A DNA stretch of 64,000 nt. Origin: Lactarius indigo (lineage: Eukaryota; Basidiomycota; Agaricomycetes; Russulales; Russulaceae). The stretch covers positions 744,001 through 808,000 of the forward strand of contig JAFKAC010000020.1 of NCBI GenBank assembly GCA_025766275.1, written 5' to 3'. The notes under the pieces were generated by a model, which saw only the letters and a list, made by a program, of their open reading frames with translations, was not told where the DNA came from and made no database searches. The translations under genes and the position numbers were made by a program. Shown here piece after piece: positions 31,208 to 43,273 of the stretch; position 1 is the first letter of the stretch, and each line of letters begins with the position of its first letter.

Positions 31208-31747
31208 CTAATGATACTTACTAGCCATGCCCATCGTTGTCCTCACCGTTGTCGGCGCATAGTTGTCCGAGTCATAACCGCCGTCGCTGTAGTGGCCTAG
31301 TTGTCGTCGTCGTTTGCGGCTTGCATTGGGGCGGAACTCGCATTGGTGTTGCAGCGGGATTTTTGCGCGGTGTTGTGGGGGCTTGCATGCCGTGTTGGGA
31401 CGGCGTCGTGAGGATGATGTTGTGACGGGTCTTGTGGCAAAGCCTAGGGTGGAGGTGCCAACTATGAGCTTGCATGCAATGAGGAGGAAGTAGGTGGTGA
31501 CTTGAGGGGTGCGACGCCGTACGGAGCTGAGTCCGTGTGAGTCTGAAGCGGAGCGGATTCCGCAGCGGTGAGACAGGAGGAAGAGAAGCGTCAAGGACCA
31601 AGGGGAGTTGACCCAAGAACGCGCGAGAGCGAGGCGAGACGAGACGAGACTATGACTTGTGGGCTTGGTCCTTCGAGTGCCTGCGGTAGGGCCTGACTTC
31701 CGGGATAAGCACACAGAGTGATGGGGGAAACTAAGGCGACCGAGCAC
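31208..31747 (-). CDS. Possible 5' end of a host gene, doubtful
   Basis: CpG-rich sequence, abruptly different from the AT-rich DNA to its left. Reading leftward there is a TATTTAAACC box near 31,770, pyrimidine-rich leader-like sequence, several ATGs and a GTGAGG donor-like site near 31,248. The product would be Arg/Ser/Thr-rich with no recognisable domain. It may be a gene head cut off by transposon insertion, or simply an open frame in GC-rich DNA. Confidence 0.2.
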   Translation of the reverse strand: MLGRLSFPHHSVCLSRKSGPTAGTRRTKPTSHSLVSSRLALARSWVNSPWSLTLLFLLSHRCGIRSASDSHGLSSVRRRTPQVTTYFLLIACKLIVGTSTLGFATRPVTTSSSRRRPNTACKPPQHRAKIPLQHQCEFRPNASRKRRRQLGHYSDGGYDSDNYAPTTVRTTMGMASKYH

Positions 31748-32188
31748 TGGCCCATTCAGCAGGGAGATGTGGTTTAAATACAGGCGAACCCGTAGCTACC
31801 ACAGAAAGGGTAAGGTAAGAAGGTAAGTTATGAAAAAAAGAGAGTAAGTGGGATTGGTGGGAACTGAGTCGAGACGTGGAATCGAGGCATAGGGCACGAG
31901 TGGCCGAGACGAAGACAAAGGTGTTCGATATGAAGGTAAGGAACGTGAACAAAGGCCGGGGTCGTAGCTGACGACAGTGCACGCACGGAGATAAAAGTGC
32001 GGCGTGGCCGGGCGTCCTATGGGCGAAATAAGTTGACATGTGAAAAGAAAAATGACGACGCAATGAAAGAGTGGATGATACGACGAGGTCGGACGACCCT
32101 ACGAACAAAGGCTAAGTGCCAGGTTGCGGGGAATCGGTGTCGTCGTTGTCTATCTGCATGGTTGCAAGGGAGGGGCCAAAGGAGTGAC

Positions 32189-32224
<36 letters not shown>

Positions 32225-32879
32225 GTAGAACAATGGGATCGTGTTTATAAAAGTCCGGTGTTGGGACGTCGGAACATTGATCGCAGGCGCTAAACTTGAA
32301 ATTGAAGTCAGAACAATAGCAGGGTCGACAACTGTATCACTAACGCTCGAGTTACAACAGCGTGATATCAACACTGTGTTTAGATCACGGCACGTTCTGT
32401 TAATTTGAGGACTGACCTGCGAATCGGAAGATGACCCAATTACCGTTAGTTAGATCTTGGCCAATCTGGGTCACCTCAGTCAGGTGAGGCATGTCGCTGA
32501 GGTAGCAAATATCATTTCGGTGGGTGGTCGACCTCATGCGCGAGTATATTGCGTCTCGTGTGCATAAGATCGAGGCTTCAATACATCGGCTTAGACATAA
32601 CGTAAGAGAAAAGGAGGTGCACTGACAAAGGCCTAGCTAGGTGCATCCTACCATACTTGACTCGCAACACCGCAGGTACGGGTGTCAAGATGGTCTTCAA
32701 CCTTTCGAACTTATGGGTTACTGGTCGAAGCACAGAAATGTAAGTATGGCATACAAGAAGGTCATATGTTGAGGTGAGGCATCGATCATTGGCGAGGGCA
32801 GAAAATAAACACATTACACTTTGGGATGAATATCCAATCTGCTAATACGAAAGTGGTCTTGAAATAATCGACCCGACTG
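31748..32879. other. Gene-free stretch including a GA microsatellite
   Basis: No gene is supported. Minus-strand ORFs near 31,731-32,108 have low complexity. A (GA)n run is annotated separately. Confidence 0.4.
32190..32222. repeat. (GA)n microsatellite
   Basis: An uninterrupted run of about 15 GA units. Confidence 0.95.
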
Positions 32880-34762
32880 GTTTCCCTCGTGCTGCTCCAA
32901 TTCCTGGTGACGCCCACGTTAGGATCAGGAATATTAGAGAAAAATATTCAACACACATTCATGATCAGCGGGCTGCTCACTCATGGTAGTAGACCGAGAC
33001 GAGTGATGGCTTACAACCCCCCCCTGCCCAGCTTCCCTCTTTCCCGGTCCTGCATCCCAGTGGTGACCGACCCAAAGCCCCCCTTCGGAGAAGGCGAGTA
33101 TTCACATTTGCCTACCCAAGGGCAGCAGAACCAGCCGTGATGGCATTGGCCAAGCAACCACTCACCGGCGTCAGCGGTTTCCCAACGCGGCTCGCCACCG
33201 CAGAACCTCCAGGATGCAGAAGGTCGCTTGTGAAAGGTACCCTGAAGTTGAACCCATGTCCGCACTCGCTGGAGTAAGTGGAGCACTTGGGTAAGGGGTC
33301 CAACACATAAGGGCACAGGCCAGCGCAGGACGCACCGAGTAGGATATACCAACGAGAGAGGGGTGGCAGGACCGACAAAGACAGTCGTTTCTTCCCCTTA
33401 GGTTGGACCTCTTCAACGCGGAAGCATGTGAGTCTGCCTTAACATTCGAGGCGACGTCGACAAAAAGTCAGCCGTCCCTTTCGAACGTGCCTTCCTCCCG
33501 ACAGTCACGAATCCGTCACCTGAATCAGAGAGCTTAAGTGGGACCGTAGGCCCGCTGCCCCTACTCGACACCCTGTCGGCACTCCCCTTACCTGCCTGCT
33601 CGTATGGACCGCTCCACCGGCTGCAGGAGGATTCGGGTCTCCCGCCGGCACTAGGCAAACGACGGAGGCCACATGAGGGTTGCCCTTGCGGGCAGTCGAG
33701 GGACCAATGCGTTCTAACCCAGCTACAGGCTTCACGGGGCCTTCCCCGGCTGAACAAGAGGCCCGCATAGCGGGGGCACATCTCCGCCGGGGGCTTTGGG
33801 TCTAGCAATGGTGCTTGGCGGGCGCGAGGTACGAGACGCATAACTTCCCTTCTTCGAAGTGGCGGTAAGTGACGCGCGGTGCGGTGCACCTTGTCCGAAT
33901 CCGTCGACAACGCGACTTCATCTTCGGGCAGGCGCACCAGCTCCGCATCAGTCAGGCAAGCAAAAAAACAACTCACCGCAACCAACGCCATTCGGCATCA
34001 GCAACAAGCCCAGGTTGGTCACTAGACTGTCCTCCCATCCCCTGCACAACTTCAGCACTACTCGCACCCGTAACCCTGTAAGGGACAAAGGGCCCGCGTA
34101 GCAGGAGCGCACTTTCCCGGGGGACTCTAGGCCAGTGACGATGCTCTGCGGAGGTAAGTAGCAACGCGACCAGGGATCGTGTATCACCGCAGTGTTCATA
34201 GAACATTGAGAAGGTCGTATTTCACTGTAAGAGGTGCAATCGAGCCTTTAAGGTCAGACGAATGATGAGCGTCACCTAAGAACTCTCACCACGTCAATCA
34301 GATGGCGCATCGAAAAAAATTTGAAGGTCGCGAATGCCAAATGCCAGGTGGGAACGGGGGGGGGGCAACGAACACGTCCACCGCGAACAACCAGACGGCG
34401 CGTCAAGGCTGCTCGCGAAGGCCGGCGTGTGGATGGAGGGGACGACAGAGAATCGAGCGACCGCGCCTTGAACAGCTTGAAGAACGCCGACACGAGATGG
34501 GAAAAGAGCAACGAACACTCCCACCGAGGCAACCAGACGGCACGTCAAGGTTTCCCGCGAAGGGTGACGTGCGGATAGAGGGGACGACAGAGGACAGAGA
34601 ACCGATCAACCACGCCGGGGGGGCAACGAACATTCCCACCGAGGCAACCAGACGGCACGTCGAGGTTGCTCGTGAAGGGTGGCGTGCAGGAACGGTGAGA
34701 AAAAAACAAAAACAAAAAAAAAGCATGAGGGTCCAGAAGAGGAGGGGAAATGGCGTAGAGTA
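32880..34762 (+). repeat. R repeat, copy i (3' part: head, core, minisatellite tail)
   Basis: Begins near TTCCTGGTGACGCC and runs through a conserved CpG-rich core (about 33,410-33,840; words such as TAACCCAGCTACAGGCTTC and CCCGCATAGCGGGGG). It ends in GACGGCRCGTCRAGG-type tandem units and GAGGAGGGGAAATGG. The same order occurs in copies at 40.3-42.0 kb, 52.4-54.4 kb and, inverted, at 61.5-63.4 kb. Long ORFs in it exist in several frames because of GC content and are not evidence of coding. No LTRs, TIRs or transposase were recognised. Confidence 0.8.
34370..34690 (+). repeat. Minisatellite tail of R copy i
   Basis: Units built on CAACGAAC(A/G)..CCACCG..AACCAGACGGC, 110-150 bp long, with degenerate spacers. 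Period is irregular in this copy. Confidence 0.7.
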
Positions 34763-34952
34763 CTAGTTGGAATGGGAGCGGAGGCAGCGCCATATTATTG
34801 ACTGTTTGGCCACCAGCACGTGCAAGGTGCATCAGGTGTTCATGTCATGTTTCTGTTTCGACAGTTGCTCTCTGTTTTTATATCTCAGGCTGTTCGTCCT
34901 TCCTTTCCTCTCTCCCACTATAGTCACTGACTCATAGATTATAAGCATCAAG

Positions 34953-36974
34953 ATGTCCTCTCCCCCATTATACACGTGCTGGGCCCCCGCCGATGACTGG
35001 CGACCTGGATGTATCATGCTAGCTGCTAACGTCAATGCCATCCCCACCCCCCCTCCCCAATCTCAACCTATCGTTGGCGTTGATGGCTTCTGGGGTGTTC
35101 ATGAATGGACTCTTTATCCTCAGCCGTATCGTCGTGAATTTCCCTACCTCCCATGGATCGCCTTGCCCTCGCCAAGCCCCTCGGTTTCTTCCGAATGTCG
35201 TCAGTCGCCCCGTTCAGAAGACAATGTGGCAAGCTCATCCCCAGAAGTCCGATACACATGTAGTCACACCTGATCTGTTGGACGAGCTTAAACTCAAATG
35301 GAAGTCAACCAAAGCGGCGCTAGAAGGTTCACTGAAGGCATTTTCATCTGTTCCTTCGCTCTCATCCGTCGAGCGGCCAATGAAAGCATACGCTAGGGCA
35401 TTCGAAACCTTGGAAAGACTGGAAATGGAGTTTAGAGCTTGGCGAGATTTCGTCGAGGTTTTTCGCAACATGCAGCGATCTTTGTTAGAGCTCTGCGCGT
35501 TTCTGGACTGGTGGAATGATGTTCACGCTGGCGACTCCCACCGTTCACCCATGTGTGCGCCGACCCGTGGCAGCTCTCTTTCAAGACCAGCAGTTGTATG
35601 CCGATCATGCGCGTCGGTCTGTGGCAGCCTATCTCCTCATTCCAACAACCATGTTTGCGCTTGACCCCGCAAAGAAGGTTCAATTGTCCCCCCGCAAATT
35701 GTGTAAGACACAACCTATGTCTCTACTGCCCCTCGTCCACTCTCTTCATCATTGGTACTATCCCCCGTTCGTGGAAGACTTCGTGGTTGATCTGGAGACT
35801 GTTGCCCGGGGCTACGGAGAACGCTTGGACGACTTCAAACCGTCAAAGATGCTTAAGCGTAAGTTGGACAAATCGAAGAACAAGGCGAACGACGAGGGTA
35901 CGCGTATTCTTTATCTGTCCTTGATTCAGACCAATGACCTATGTACAGCTGGTCGCAGGGCCAAGAAGGCGAGGACCAGCATGGCCCTTCAATCGAGTAA
36001 CCCGGAGCTGAGGCGTCTTACTGACGCTAGGGCAGCGCCTGTTTGGTTCCCGAAAGTACAAGAGGTCTGGACTAATGCCGTGAGCCACGTTAGCCATCTC
36101 GACCTCGCTTCCCCGACGTCAACTCGCCGCTTCGCCCTCCCTCCCATCCACCTCTTTTGGGGTGGTAACGAAAAGAACCAACAGCTATTTTATTACCATT
36201 TCCTCCTCCTCCGCCTCGAAATTAAGCACCGACACACACGCGACGTCCCAGCCCTTACCACTGATGAATGGAGGACCGTCCTCAACGGCACCTACTGGAA
36301 GTTACAGTGGCCGAGAAGAGACAATCCATCACAGGATACAACGTTCGATCCAAGTGTTTTCTGGAAGTATGGCGGTCCTCTCTTTTTCGGTGACGAACGG
36401 AGTGTCGATGTTGCTGCAGGGCGCCATAACCCCACGAGCGCGTTGCCTTGCGGTTGTGATGTCCAGATCACTTCCGCTGATGATTCGGACGTTCGTCAGG
36501 TGGCTTTATACTACCTTAACTCATTCCATACCATTGCGGAGATCAAGGAAATGGAACAGCCTTCAGTTCCCGGCCGAGTTCGAGAGGCGATGGAGACAGC
36601 AAGGCCCCCTGGTCGAACTAATGGTGGAGATGTGGGACCCTTCCGGAGGACATAACGACTTCACATTCTTTCGCAACAAGAAGGTATGGAGAAATTGGCT
36701 TTGGCTGGTACGTGAGGTCGTGATGCAGTGGGATGGATTTGATGACTGGGACTGGGGCCATTTCTCCGACGTGCGGCGTGTGGGAATTAAAACGCTACCT
36801 GAACAGGATTTTCACAGGCTCACGATACGGCTTCTTTCATTCTTCGTTCACTCATTTGTCTCTCGCCTGGGGTATTATCCATCCCCCATTCTTAATCCCC
36901 CCATTCTCGCTACTGTCTCTTGCGTCAAACACCGTCGTAAGTTCGGTTCTGGGTACCTTAATTTCATCATGTAA
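34953..36974 (+). pseudogene. Frameshifted member of an uncharacterised fungal gene family
   Basis: Conceptual pieces in three frames make one protein of about 650 residues. They are a start MSSPPLYTCWAPADDW with GVHEWTLYPQPYRREFPYLP; a helical middle (LLDELKLKWKSTKAALEGSL, YARAFETLERLEMEFRAWRD); then LYADHARRSVAAYLLIPT and LVHSLHHWYYPP; and a C-terminal half with DPSVFWKYGGPLFFGDERSV, ALPCGCDVQITSADDSDVRQ, MWDPSGGH and FFVHSFVSRLGYYPSP. A real intron (35,898-35,948, GTACGC...TACAG) joins NDE to AGRRAKKA. Frame changes near 35,250, 35,530 and 36,560 are not explained by GT-AG introns. I remember similar hypothetical proteins from Agaricomycetes but know no function. It is either a pseudogene or a gene with assembly errors. 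Confidence 0.6.
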
Positions 36975-37063
36975 TGTAATGTATTGTCGAGATCAGATCT
37001 GGGAGTACTGTAGTACCGGAAACGTGGCCAGTGATGTAGTGATGCGTGACGTACGCGTGACGC

Positions 37064-37459
37064 GTGATCCGTGAACACCTCTATCATCATAGCGTGCAGC
37101 ATGGTTCGCAACAAGCAGCTGGCCAGACGATCCCAATCCCAAATGTTCCACGTCGAGACTTTCGAGAAGTGGCCGGGACAACTACAAGAAGTGGGGGGAA
37201 TTGGGAACCTACAGACAGTCATGAGCCGAAGAAGCCTGAGATAGGCCCCAGCGCAGAAATTCGTGACCTTGAGCGCGACATTGCGCCTCATCCATATCCA
37301 GAGACAAGGCGACCCCGGCAAGAACCTGCCATGACGCGCTACAATGGGACTCCTGTCCGAGCTTCTAAACCGAAGAAGCGCGCCCGGCGGCGGCGGAGGA
37401 AGGCTAAGGGACCCCCCGTCACCCCCTTCGGACGCAGCACGAAAACGGCGAAATCGTGA
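37064..37459 (+). CDS. Small basic protein, paralogue of the one at 54,536
   Basis: The ORF contains AEIRDLERDIAPHPYPETRR then PRQEPAMTRYNGTP and a very basic tail (KPKKRARRRRRKAKG). The ORF at 54,536-54,877 has the same order, AEIRRLEADIAEHPFPESQR then PRQAPAMTRYRGAP and a Lys/Arg tail. Conservation at protein level with scattered nucleotide differences suggests a real coding family. The N-terminal part is uncertain: an alternative start at MVRNKQ matches MARNQA of the other copy in a different frame, implying an unmodelled intron or decay. The basic tail suggests nucleic-acid binding or nuclear location; function unknown. Confidence 0.45.
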   Translation: MIREHLYHHSVQHGSQQAAGQTIPIPNVPRRDFREVAGTTTRSGGNWEPTDSHEPKKPEIGPSAEIRDLERDIAPHPYPETRRPRQEPAMTRYNGTPVRASKPKKRARRRRRKAKGPPVTPFGRSTKTAKS

Positions 37460-37494
37460 GCGACGAAAAAAAGAAGTGCGAACACCCTTGCGTT

Positions 37495-39160
37495 TTAATT
37501 TATTGTGTGATACAAGCTGTCACTTTGGACCCATTTCTCTCCATCGGAGCCCAATCCCATTCCGGCCTCTGCGATTTGACCGGCCTCGTCGGAGGCAAAG
37601 AGTTCTTCATGCTCTACAAAACTAGACCGAGATGGGACCCGACCCATAGATAGTCGATCCCAATCCCACTGTGCCATGGCCACGCCGATTGCGACTCCGC
37701 AAATGATCATGGCAGTGGTGAAAACTAGCTTCTGTCAGGAACACATAAGTCGCTGTGTTGCCTGTAAGTTAGTTAAATTCGTCTTACATGTTCGGCCAGA
37801 TATGCCCAGGGTCGTCTTGCCGTTGCTCGGATCTCCGGTTCTACGACCTTTTTCGGACCGCTCTCCTGTATCCAATACCGAATTACCGATTCTGTACCCC
37901 TCTCAGAGACGCCTGTCACAATTTGGCGATCGTTTCCGCGAGAAGAGTATGCCTAGGCGGCACTTAGAACAACCGCTATACCACAGCAAGTCGTGCGCAT
38001 CACGTACCACAGCTTGCACAATATCTTCTGCTGTCGGAACAGTTTTCCAATCACAGCTTTGGTTCGAGAAATGATTTACTCACAGTCGTGTCGAAGCCTC
38101 TCCGCCAAGGCCCAATCCTTTACAGTAGTGATACGAGCACATCCATAGGATGTGCCAGACAGCACTGCGCTATTGCTGTGAATAAAGATCACGGGAAGGA
38201 TGACGTTTTCAGGAGTTGGGTGAGTTGTAGTGTGCTGGAACGAAGCATCCATAAAGTGGTTAGAATCCAAAGAGTACCAGTCGATCCCGTCGTAGAGATT
38301 TGTCACTGCAAGTATCTTCTCATTCGGAGACACGGCAGAACAGCCCCTACATGTCCTATAAGTGAGGTTGGCGCTGGGGATGACAGATTGTACATTTTAC
38401 ACGCGCGAGGGCAGATGCGCCATTTGATTTCGAGGGTCTTCGAGTCCCAGGCACTACCAATCGTTAATAAGATTACCATTAACTAGCTAGTAGACAGACG
38501 ATAACTCACATCACACCATGGTCCAGGTACGTTACCAGGAGGATGTCACCATCTCCTAGGAAGTGGAGGGAACGCGCCATGGGTTCTGGGAGTTCTCCGT
38601 CCAGCTCTGGGAACTTGGGAGGGTCTGGAAGAAGCCGGTTCCTTTCCCAAGTAGCTGCGGATTGTGTGAGTTAGCACAGTTTCCGGCAGCTCAGAGGCAC
38701 GAAAACGCACCAACTGTTGCCTGCTTAATCAGCTGAACGACCTTGCCTGAGCCAATAGCCAACCATACACCATCCTGCGCAATACAATGGACGGGACCAG
38801 GGACACAGTTGATGGTGTGATAGTATGGGTTTCCCTGTAACCGAAATATATATCGCAAGATAAAGCACCATTCTGAGTAACACTGACACTGGCCGAACCA
38901 TCAAGACATATGGTATGAACATCACCACTCGTATCTCCAGCCACCACTGTGTGACCAAAGCGGGAACGCCAAAGCAGAGTTGTTACAGGCGCTTTGATCT
39001 GAAATCGCCGAACTTCCTTGCCACTGCCATTGCCCTGAAAAATGACAATGATGCCATCGTCCGCCCCACTCGCAAAGTGTGACCCATCAGGAGAGAACGC
39101 GAGCGCATTGACGGAATCGCAATGTCTGTGTATGGTCTTCTTCAGCACATATTGACCCAT
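37495..39160 (-). CDS. WD40-repeat protein with possible C-terminal membrane segment
   Basis: Exon 1 (from 39,160) begins MGQYVLKKTIHRHCDSVNAL and continues FSPDGSHFASGADDGIIVIF, a canonical WD40 blade; a second blade follows (APVTTLLWRSRF.. VVAGDTSGDVHTI). Downstream pieces include ARSLHFLGDGDILLVTYLD (38,510-38,600), then SPNEKILAVTNLYDGIDWYS and VILPVIFIHSNSAVLSGTSY (38,076-38,333). The last exon (37,495-37,710) has a hydrophobic stretch AMIICGVAIGVAMAQW. Several short GT-AG introns join these, but the piece between 37,760 and 38,076 is hard to model and may be degenerate. WD40 beta-propellers are protein-interaction scaffolds; related multi-copy proteins in Agaricomycetes have no assigned role that I know of. 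Confidence 0.55.
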
Positions 39161-39394
39161 GTCGCGGGATTAGGATAAGAGAAAAGGCAATGTCAACAGC
39201 GGTCGGGAACTAGCCTTTTATCAATAAAGAAACGACATATACCTTAATTGAATTCTTCCATGGACGAAGCACAAACAATAACCATACAATGGCTCCGTTT
39301 GTGGATTCATTCTTACCCACCGGATGAGAAAATCCCGAAGGTTCCCGCCATCGCGCTTATCACGACATCGCATCGTGCTACCTGTTTCTAGGCT
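39161..39394. other. Upstream region of the WD40 gene
   Basis: Short stretch before the R repeat begins. No feature is supported. Confidence 0.35.
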
Positions 39395-42080
39395 AGAAAT
39401 CGGAGTCCATTGTAACGTCACCACCATTCTGGGCCCATACCTATCACTACAGTGCATCGTTATTGTTGCCTACATCTGGGTAAGAGGTCGGAGTCCATTG
39501 TAATGCTATTCTGGATGTAACCGTAATAACCATTTCAAACATTCTCAGTCGACTCAAGTGATGGCCGACTCATATCAATGATCAAAACATGAAACAAAAG
39601 GCACGATTACAGTTACCACGGCCTTGATGACGTTTTCCTTGATCAGGCGCGAAGAATGCGGTAACCTATCTTAGCATATTGTTTAGGCGACTGCATTAGA
39701 TAGTCGGGGTCTACTGTCACGTGGTATGCATAAGCACAAGGAAGTCAGCTCTTAAACGCGTTAAGTTACGGCACGCACTACCTTTCTCAACTCGCAACAT
39801 GCCAGCAGAAGGCTTGCATCGTCAGGTGGTTTTGAAGTGCATAGAAAAGGCTCTTTGGAGGGTTGCAGGTCCAAGCACAGTACGGAATAGCATACAGGAG
39901 CGGCTACGTCACGGTGTGAGAATGTCCTGTAGAGATTGAATTGATAGAAGGACGAACAACACACCTTCGAGCTGCATTGCCAGCTGGATTTCTTAGGTGG
40001 GGTGTCGGAAATAGTAGAGGAGATCGCGCGAGCTGTAAACTGGACGAGAGATCACTATAAAGGAACAGGACAGAGTCCAACCTCGGTTAGACCCAAGGCC
40101 AAGGCTCGTAGCATGCCAAGATCATATAAGAGACAAACCTCGGAAGGAATCCCACAGCCCATAGATAGGCCGGGAGACATTCTCAAATTACGTTCTCCGT
40201 AAGATCCGGAAAATTTGACGATGGAATTCGCGACACTGCTAACCTGCCCATTGCAACTTCGCACGCCCTTGTGTCGCTTCAGTTCCCGATGACGCCCTCA
40301 TTGAAATAGGTTTGTCGGAGAAATATGTTGCGCACCAGGTCGGGGAAATAAATACTCCTACCAAGGCAACCAGATGGTGCGTCAAGGTCGTTCGTGAAAA
40401 GACCTATGTCCGCAAACACGGGAGTAAATGCAACACTAGGGAAGGGAGGAGGAACCCAAAAAGTAGGACACGATCGGCATAGGAATCACCTTGCTCCAAG
40501 CTGGTTCGCAAGACCAGCGACCAACCCTCCCCCTAGGGTCGAAAATCCTCAGCGCGGAAGCATGCGAGTTTGCCATGACATTCGAGGCGACGCCGCCAAA
40601 AGTCAGCCGTCCCCTCGAACGTGCCTTCGTCCCGACAGTCAAGAAACCAGTCACCTGAATCAGAGAGCTTAAGCGGGACCGTAGGCCCGCTGCCCCTACT
40701 CGACACCCTGTCGGCACTCCCCTTACCTGCCTGCTCAGTATGGACCGCTCCACCGGCTGCAGGAGGATTCGGGTCTCCCGCCGGCACTAGGCAAACGACG
40801 GAGGCCACATGAGGGTTGCCCTTGCGGGCAGTCGAGGGACCAATGCGTTCTAACCCAGCTACAGGCTTCACGGGGCCTTCCCCGGCTGAACAAGAGGCCC
40901 GCGTAGCGGGGGCACATCTCCGCCGGGGGCTTTGGGTCTAGCAATGGTGCTTGGCGGGCACGAGGTACGGGACGCATAAGTCTTCTTCTTTCGAAGCGGC
41001 GGTAAATGACGCGCAGTGCGGATGCGGTACGGTGCACCTTGCATCCGAATCCGCCGACAAAGCGACTTCGTCTTCGGGTGAGCGCAGCTGCTCCTCGTCA
41101 GTCAGGCAGGCCAACAGTTCACCGCAACCAACGCTACTCGGAATCAGCTACGGGCCCAGGCTGGTCACTAGGGATTTTACCTCCCACCACCCCGTGGGCG
41201 ACGGAGGCTACTTCGCTGGTGCCCTTGCAGGTGCGGACTGCAGGGGGGCCTGCCACGGTCAGGCCTCCGTTACAGTCCAGTTTGAGGACTTCCCCAGGAC
41301 AAAGGGTCTGCGTGGCAGGGGCACGCTTTTCCCGGGGGATTCTAGGTCAGTGACAGTGCTCTCCGGAGGTGGGTAGCGCGACGTACCTAGGACTTGTGAA
41401 TCGCTGCAGTGCTCAGAGAATACTGAGAAACACGTATTTCAATCAGACGGCACATCAAGCCGTCGAGTGTGCCGTGCGGGAAGAACGAGAAAAAACTTGA
41501 AGGTTGCGGACGCCAGGAACGAACGGGAAGGGGGGCAACGAACACCTCTACCGCGAACAACCAGACGACGCGTCAAGGTTGCTCGCGGAAGGGTGGCGTG
41601 TGGATAGAGTGGACGACACAGAATCGACCAGTTGCGCCTTGAACAGCTTGAAAAACACCAACACGAGATGGGAGGGAGGGGGCAACGAACACTCCCACCG
41701 AGGTAACCAGACGGCACGTCGAGGTTTCCCGCGAAGGGTGGCGCGCGGATAGAGGGGAGGACAGAGGACAGAGAACCGATCGACCACGCCGGGGGGGGCA
41801 ACGAACATTCCCACCGAGGCAACCAGACGGCACGTCGAGGTTTCCCGCGAAGGGTGGCGCGCGGATAGAGGGGAGGACAGAGGACAGAGAACCGATCGAC
41901 CACGCCGGGGGGGGCAACGAACATTCCCACCGAGGCAACCAGACGGCACGTCGAGGTTGCTCATGAGGGGTGGCGTGCAAGAATTGTGAGAAAAACATGA
42001 GTAGCGAAGAGGAGGGGAAATGGTGCAGAACAAGAGTGGTAAAGAGGGACGTCGAAAGGCAGTATGGTGGCGATGGGAAC
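39395..42080 (+). repeat. R repeat, copy ii (5' and 3' parts)
   Basis: The 5' part (39,395-40,320) shares ordered words with 51,335-52,400 and 47,165-48,180, for example GGAGTCCATTGTA near 39,412 and GGAACAGGACAGAGTCC at about 40,063. The 3' part (40,320-42,080) matches copy iii closely through the core and minisatellite to GTAAAGAGGGACGTCGAAAG. This is one of two copies in which both parts are contiguous, so the full unit is about 2.7-3.1 kb. Confidence 0.75.
41536..41960 (+). repeat. Minisatellite tail of R copy ii
   Basis: Units start CAACGAAC at 41,536, 41,683, 41,799 and 41,915: one spacing of 147 bp, then two of 116 bp. The two 116-bp units are nearly identical, indicating recent local duplication of a shortened unit. 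Confidence 0.85.
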
Positions 42081-42268
42081 TGGTGACAAGCCAAGGTACG
42101 GTATCCACTTTCGGTGGAAGCCGCCTCTGGGAAAAGTGATGTGCCACGCTTCCACTGTTCTCGTGAGCGTCTGAGGGCAACCTCACAATTATTACGAAGG
42201 TGCCTTGTGAGGTTCCCCTCACGTGCAAAGAACCGACCACATGCATAGCACCGACCTGTTTCTGCCAT
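42000..42268 (-). CDS. Zinc-finger protein fragment (C2HC/C2H2-like)
   Basis: From the ATG at 42,266-42,268 the frame reads MAETGRCYACGRFFAREGNL then TRHLRNNCEVALRRSREQWK, a single CX2C...HX4C finger with a basic helix. The frame then enters the R repeat, so only the first exon or a truncated gene remains. A single-finger protein next to repeated DNA could be a host transcription factor or a transposon-borne protein; neither can be proved. Confidence 0.45.
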
Positions 42269-42329
42269 GGTGGAAAGAGTGCGAAAAATGGGTGGTGGGT
42301 GATGGTAAGATGCTGCCTTGTCAAAAGCC

Positions 42330-43273
42330 AAAATGGACCGTGAACCAAACTGAACCGTGGCTGTAACTTGAACTGAACTCTCGGTTCACTAGGATTGCTC
42401 AATGTTACACTAAAACAGTAAGAGGATAAAGAGAACAGTGGACAACATGTGGAGCGATATGCATGTACGGACAAGAAAACCGGAGAGGCAGGAAGGAGGG
42501 AAGTGCGAAATACATCTGTAAAATGTGAGTGTGGCCTAAGTGAGCCCATTTTGACACTCTGACCGCTCTGAACGCTTCCCAAATGATCGAGTATTTTTTT
42601 TTTTTTGGAGGGGCGGATGATCGAGTAATTAGTTTCTGTGCTAAATCGAGATTGGGATCACGTTCCGGGTTGTGCCACCTTGCCAGACCACCAGACGGGA
42701 ATAAAAAATATAAATTAGGTCTTTTGAAATTCGGAGTTCTCATCTGTCGAGAATAAGATAGATATAGTTGCGTAATATTAATACTTAATATTTAATGTAA
42801 TATTATCTGTATCCTACGTAGGCTAATACGAAGTTGGGGGGGCACGGCGCGTTCAAGACTGGCGGTGCATGTGCCACCGATTTGTGTAAACGACTCGGAT
42901 TTGACAGTGTATTGTAGTTATCATAATATATGGCATGAAGTTGGCGCGGCGGCGGTGGCATGGTGCGAAAAAAAACTCTCGACTCTGAGTCCTTAATGCC
43001 CTTCAAGTTCTGGCTGCTGCCAGTGCGTGAAAATGCGAGCCTGCAAGTCGATTTCGCTTGAAGCAATGCCGGCGCCGCGCGAGTCGATGCCGGCGCTCGT
43101 TCTCCGCACGGGTTCGACGCCAGGCGCTTGTTCACCCGTACGCGTCGACGACGGCGCTCGATTGCCCACTCGCTCATCACTGTCGACTCCCCAATCATCC
43201 CTACTTAAAACCGGTTCCAAATGTGAGTTATCCCTCGCATTGTCACAAACAAACGACTTACCAATCGTTTAGT
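42330..43273. other. Gene-poor region with poly-T and AT-rich stretch
   Basis: Contains a run of about 14 T at 42,593-42,606 and AT-rich sequence at 42,770-42,810. ORFs near 42,803-43,272 on both strands are low-complexity. A GTGAGT...TTTAG intron-like segment (43,222-43,271) just before 43,274 may be in the leader of the next ORF. Confidence 0.35.

Noticed and set aside
33413..33991. 192-codon minus-strand ORF and similar ORFs in R copies as genes
   Set aside because: Several frames on both strands are open in this GC-rich repeat and the copies are almost identical DNA, so there is no evidence for selection on protein.
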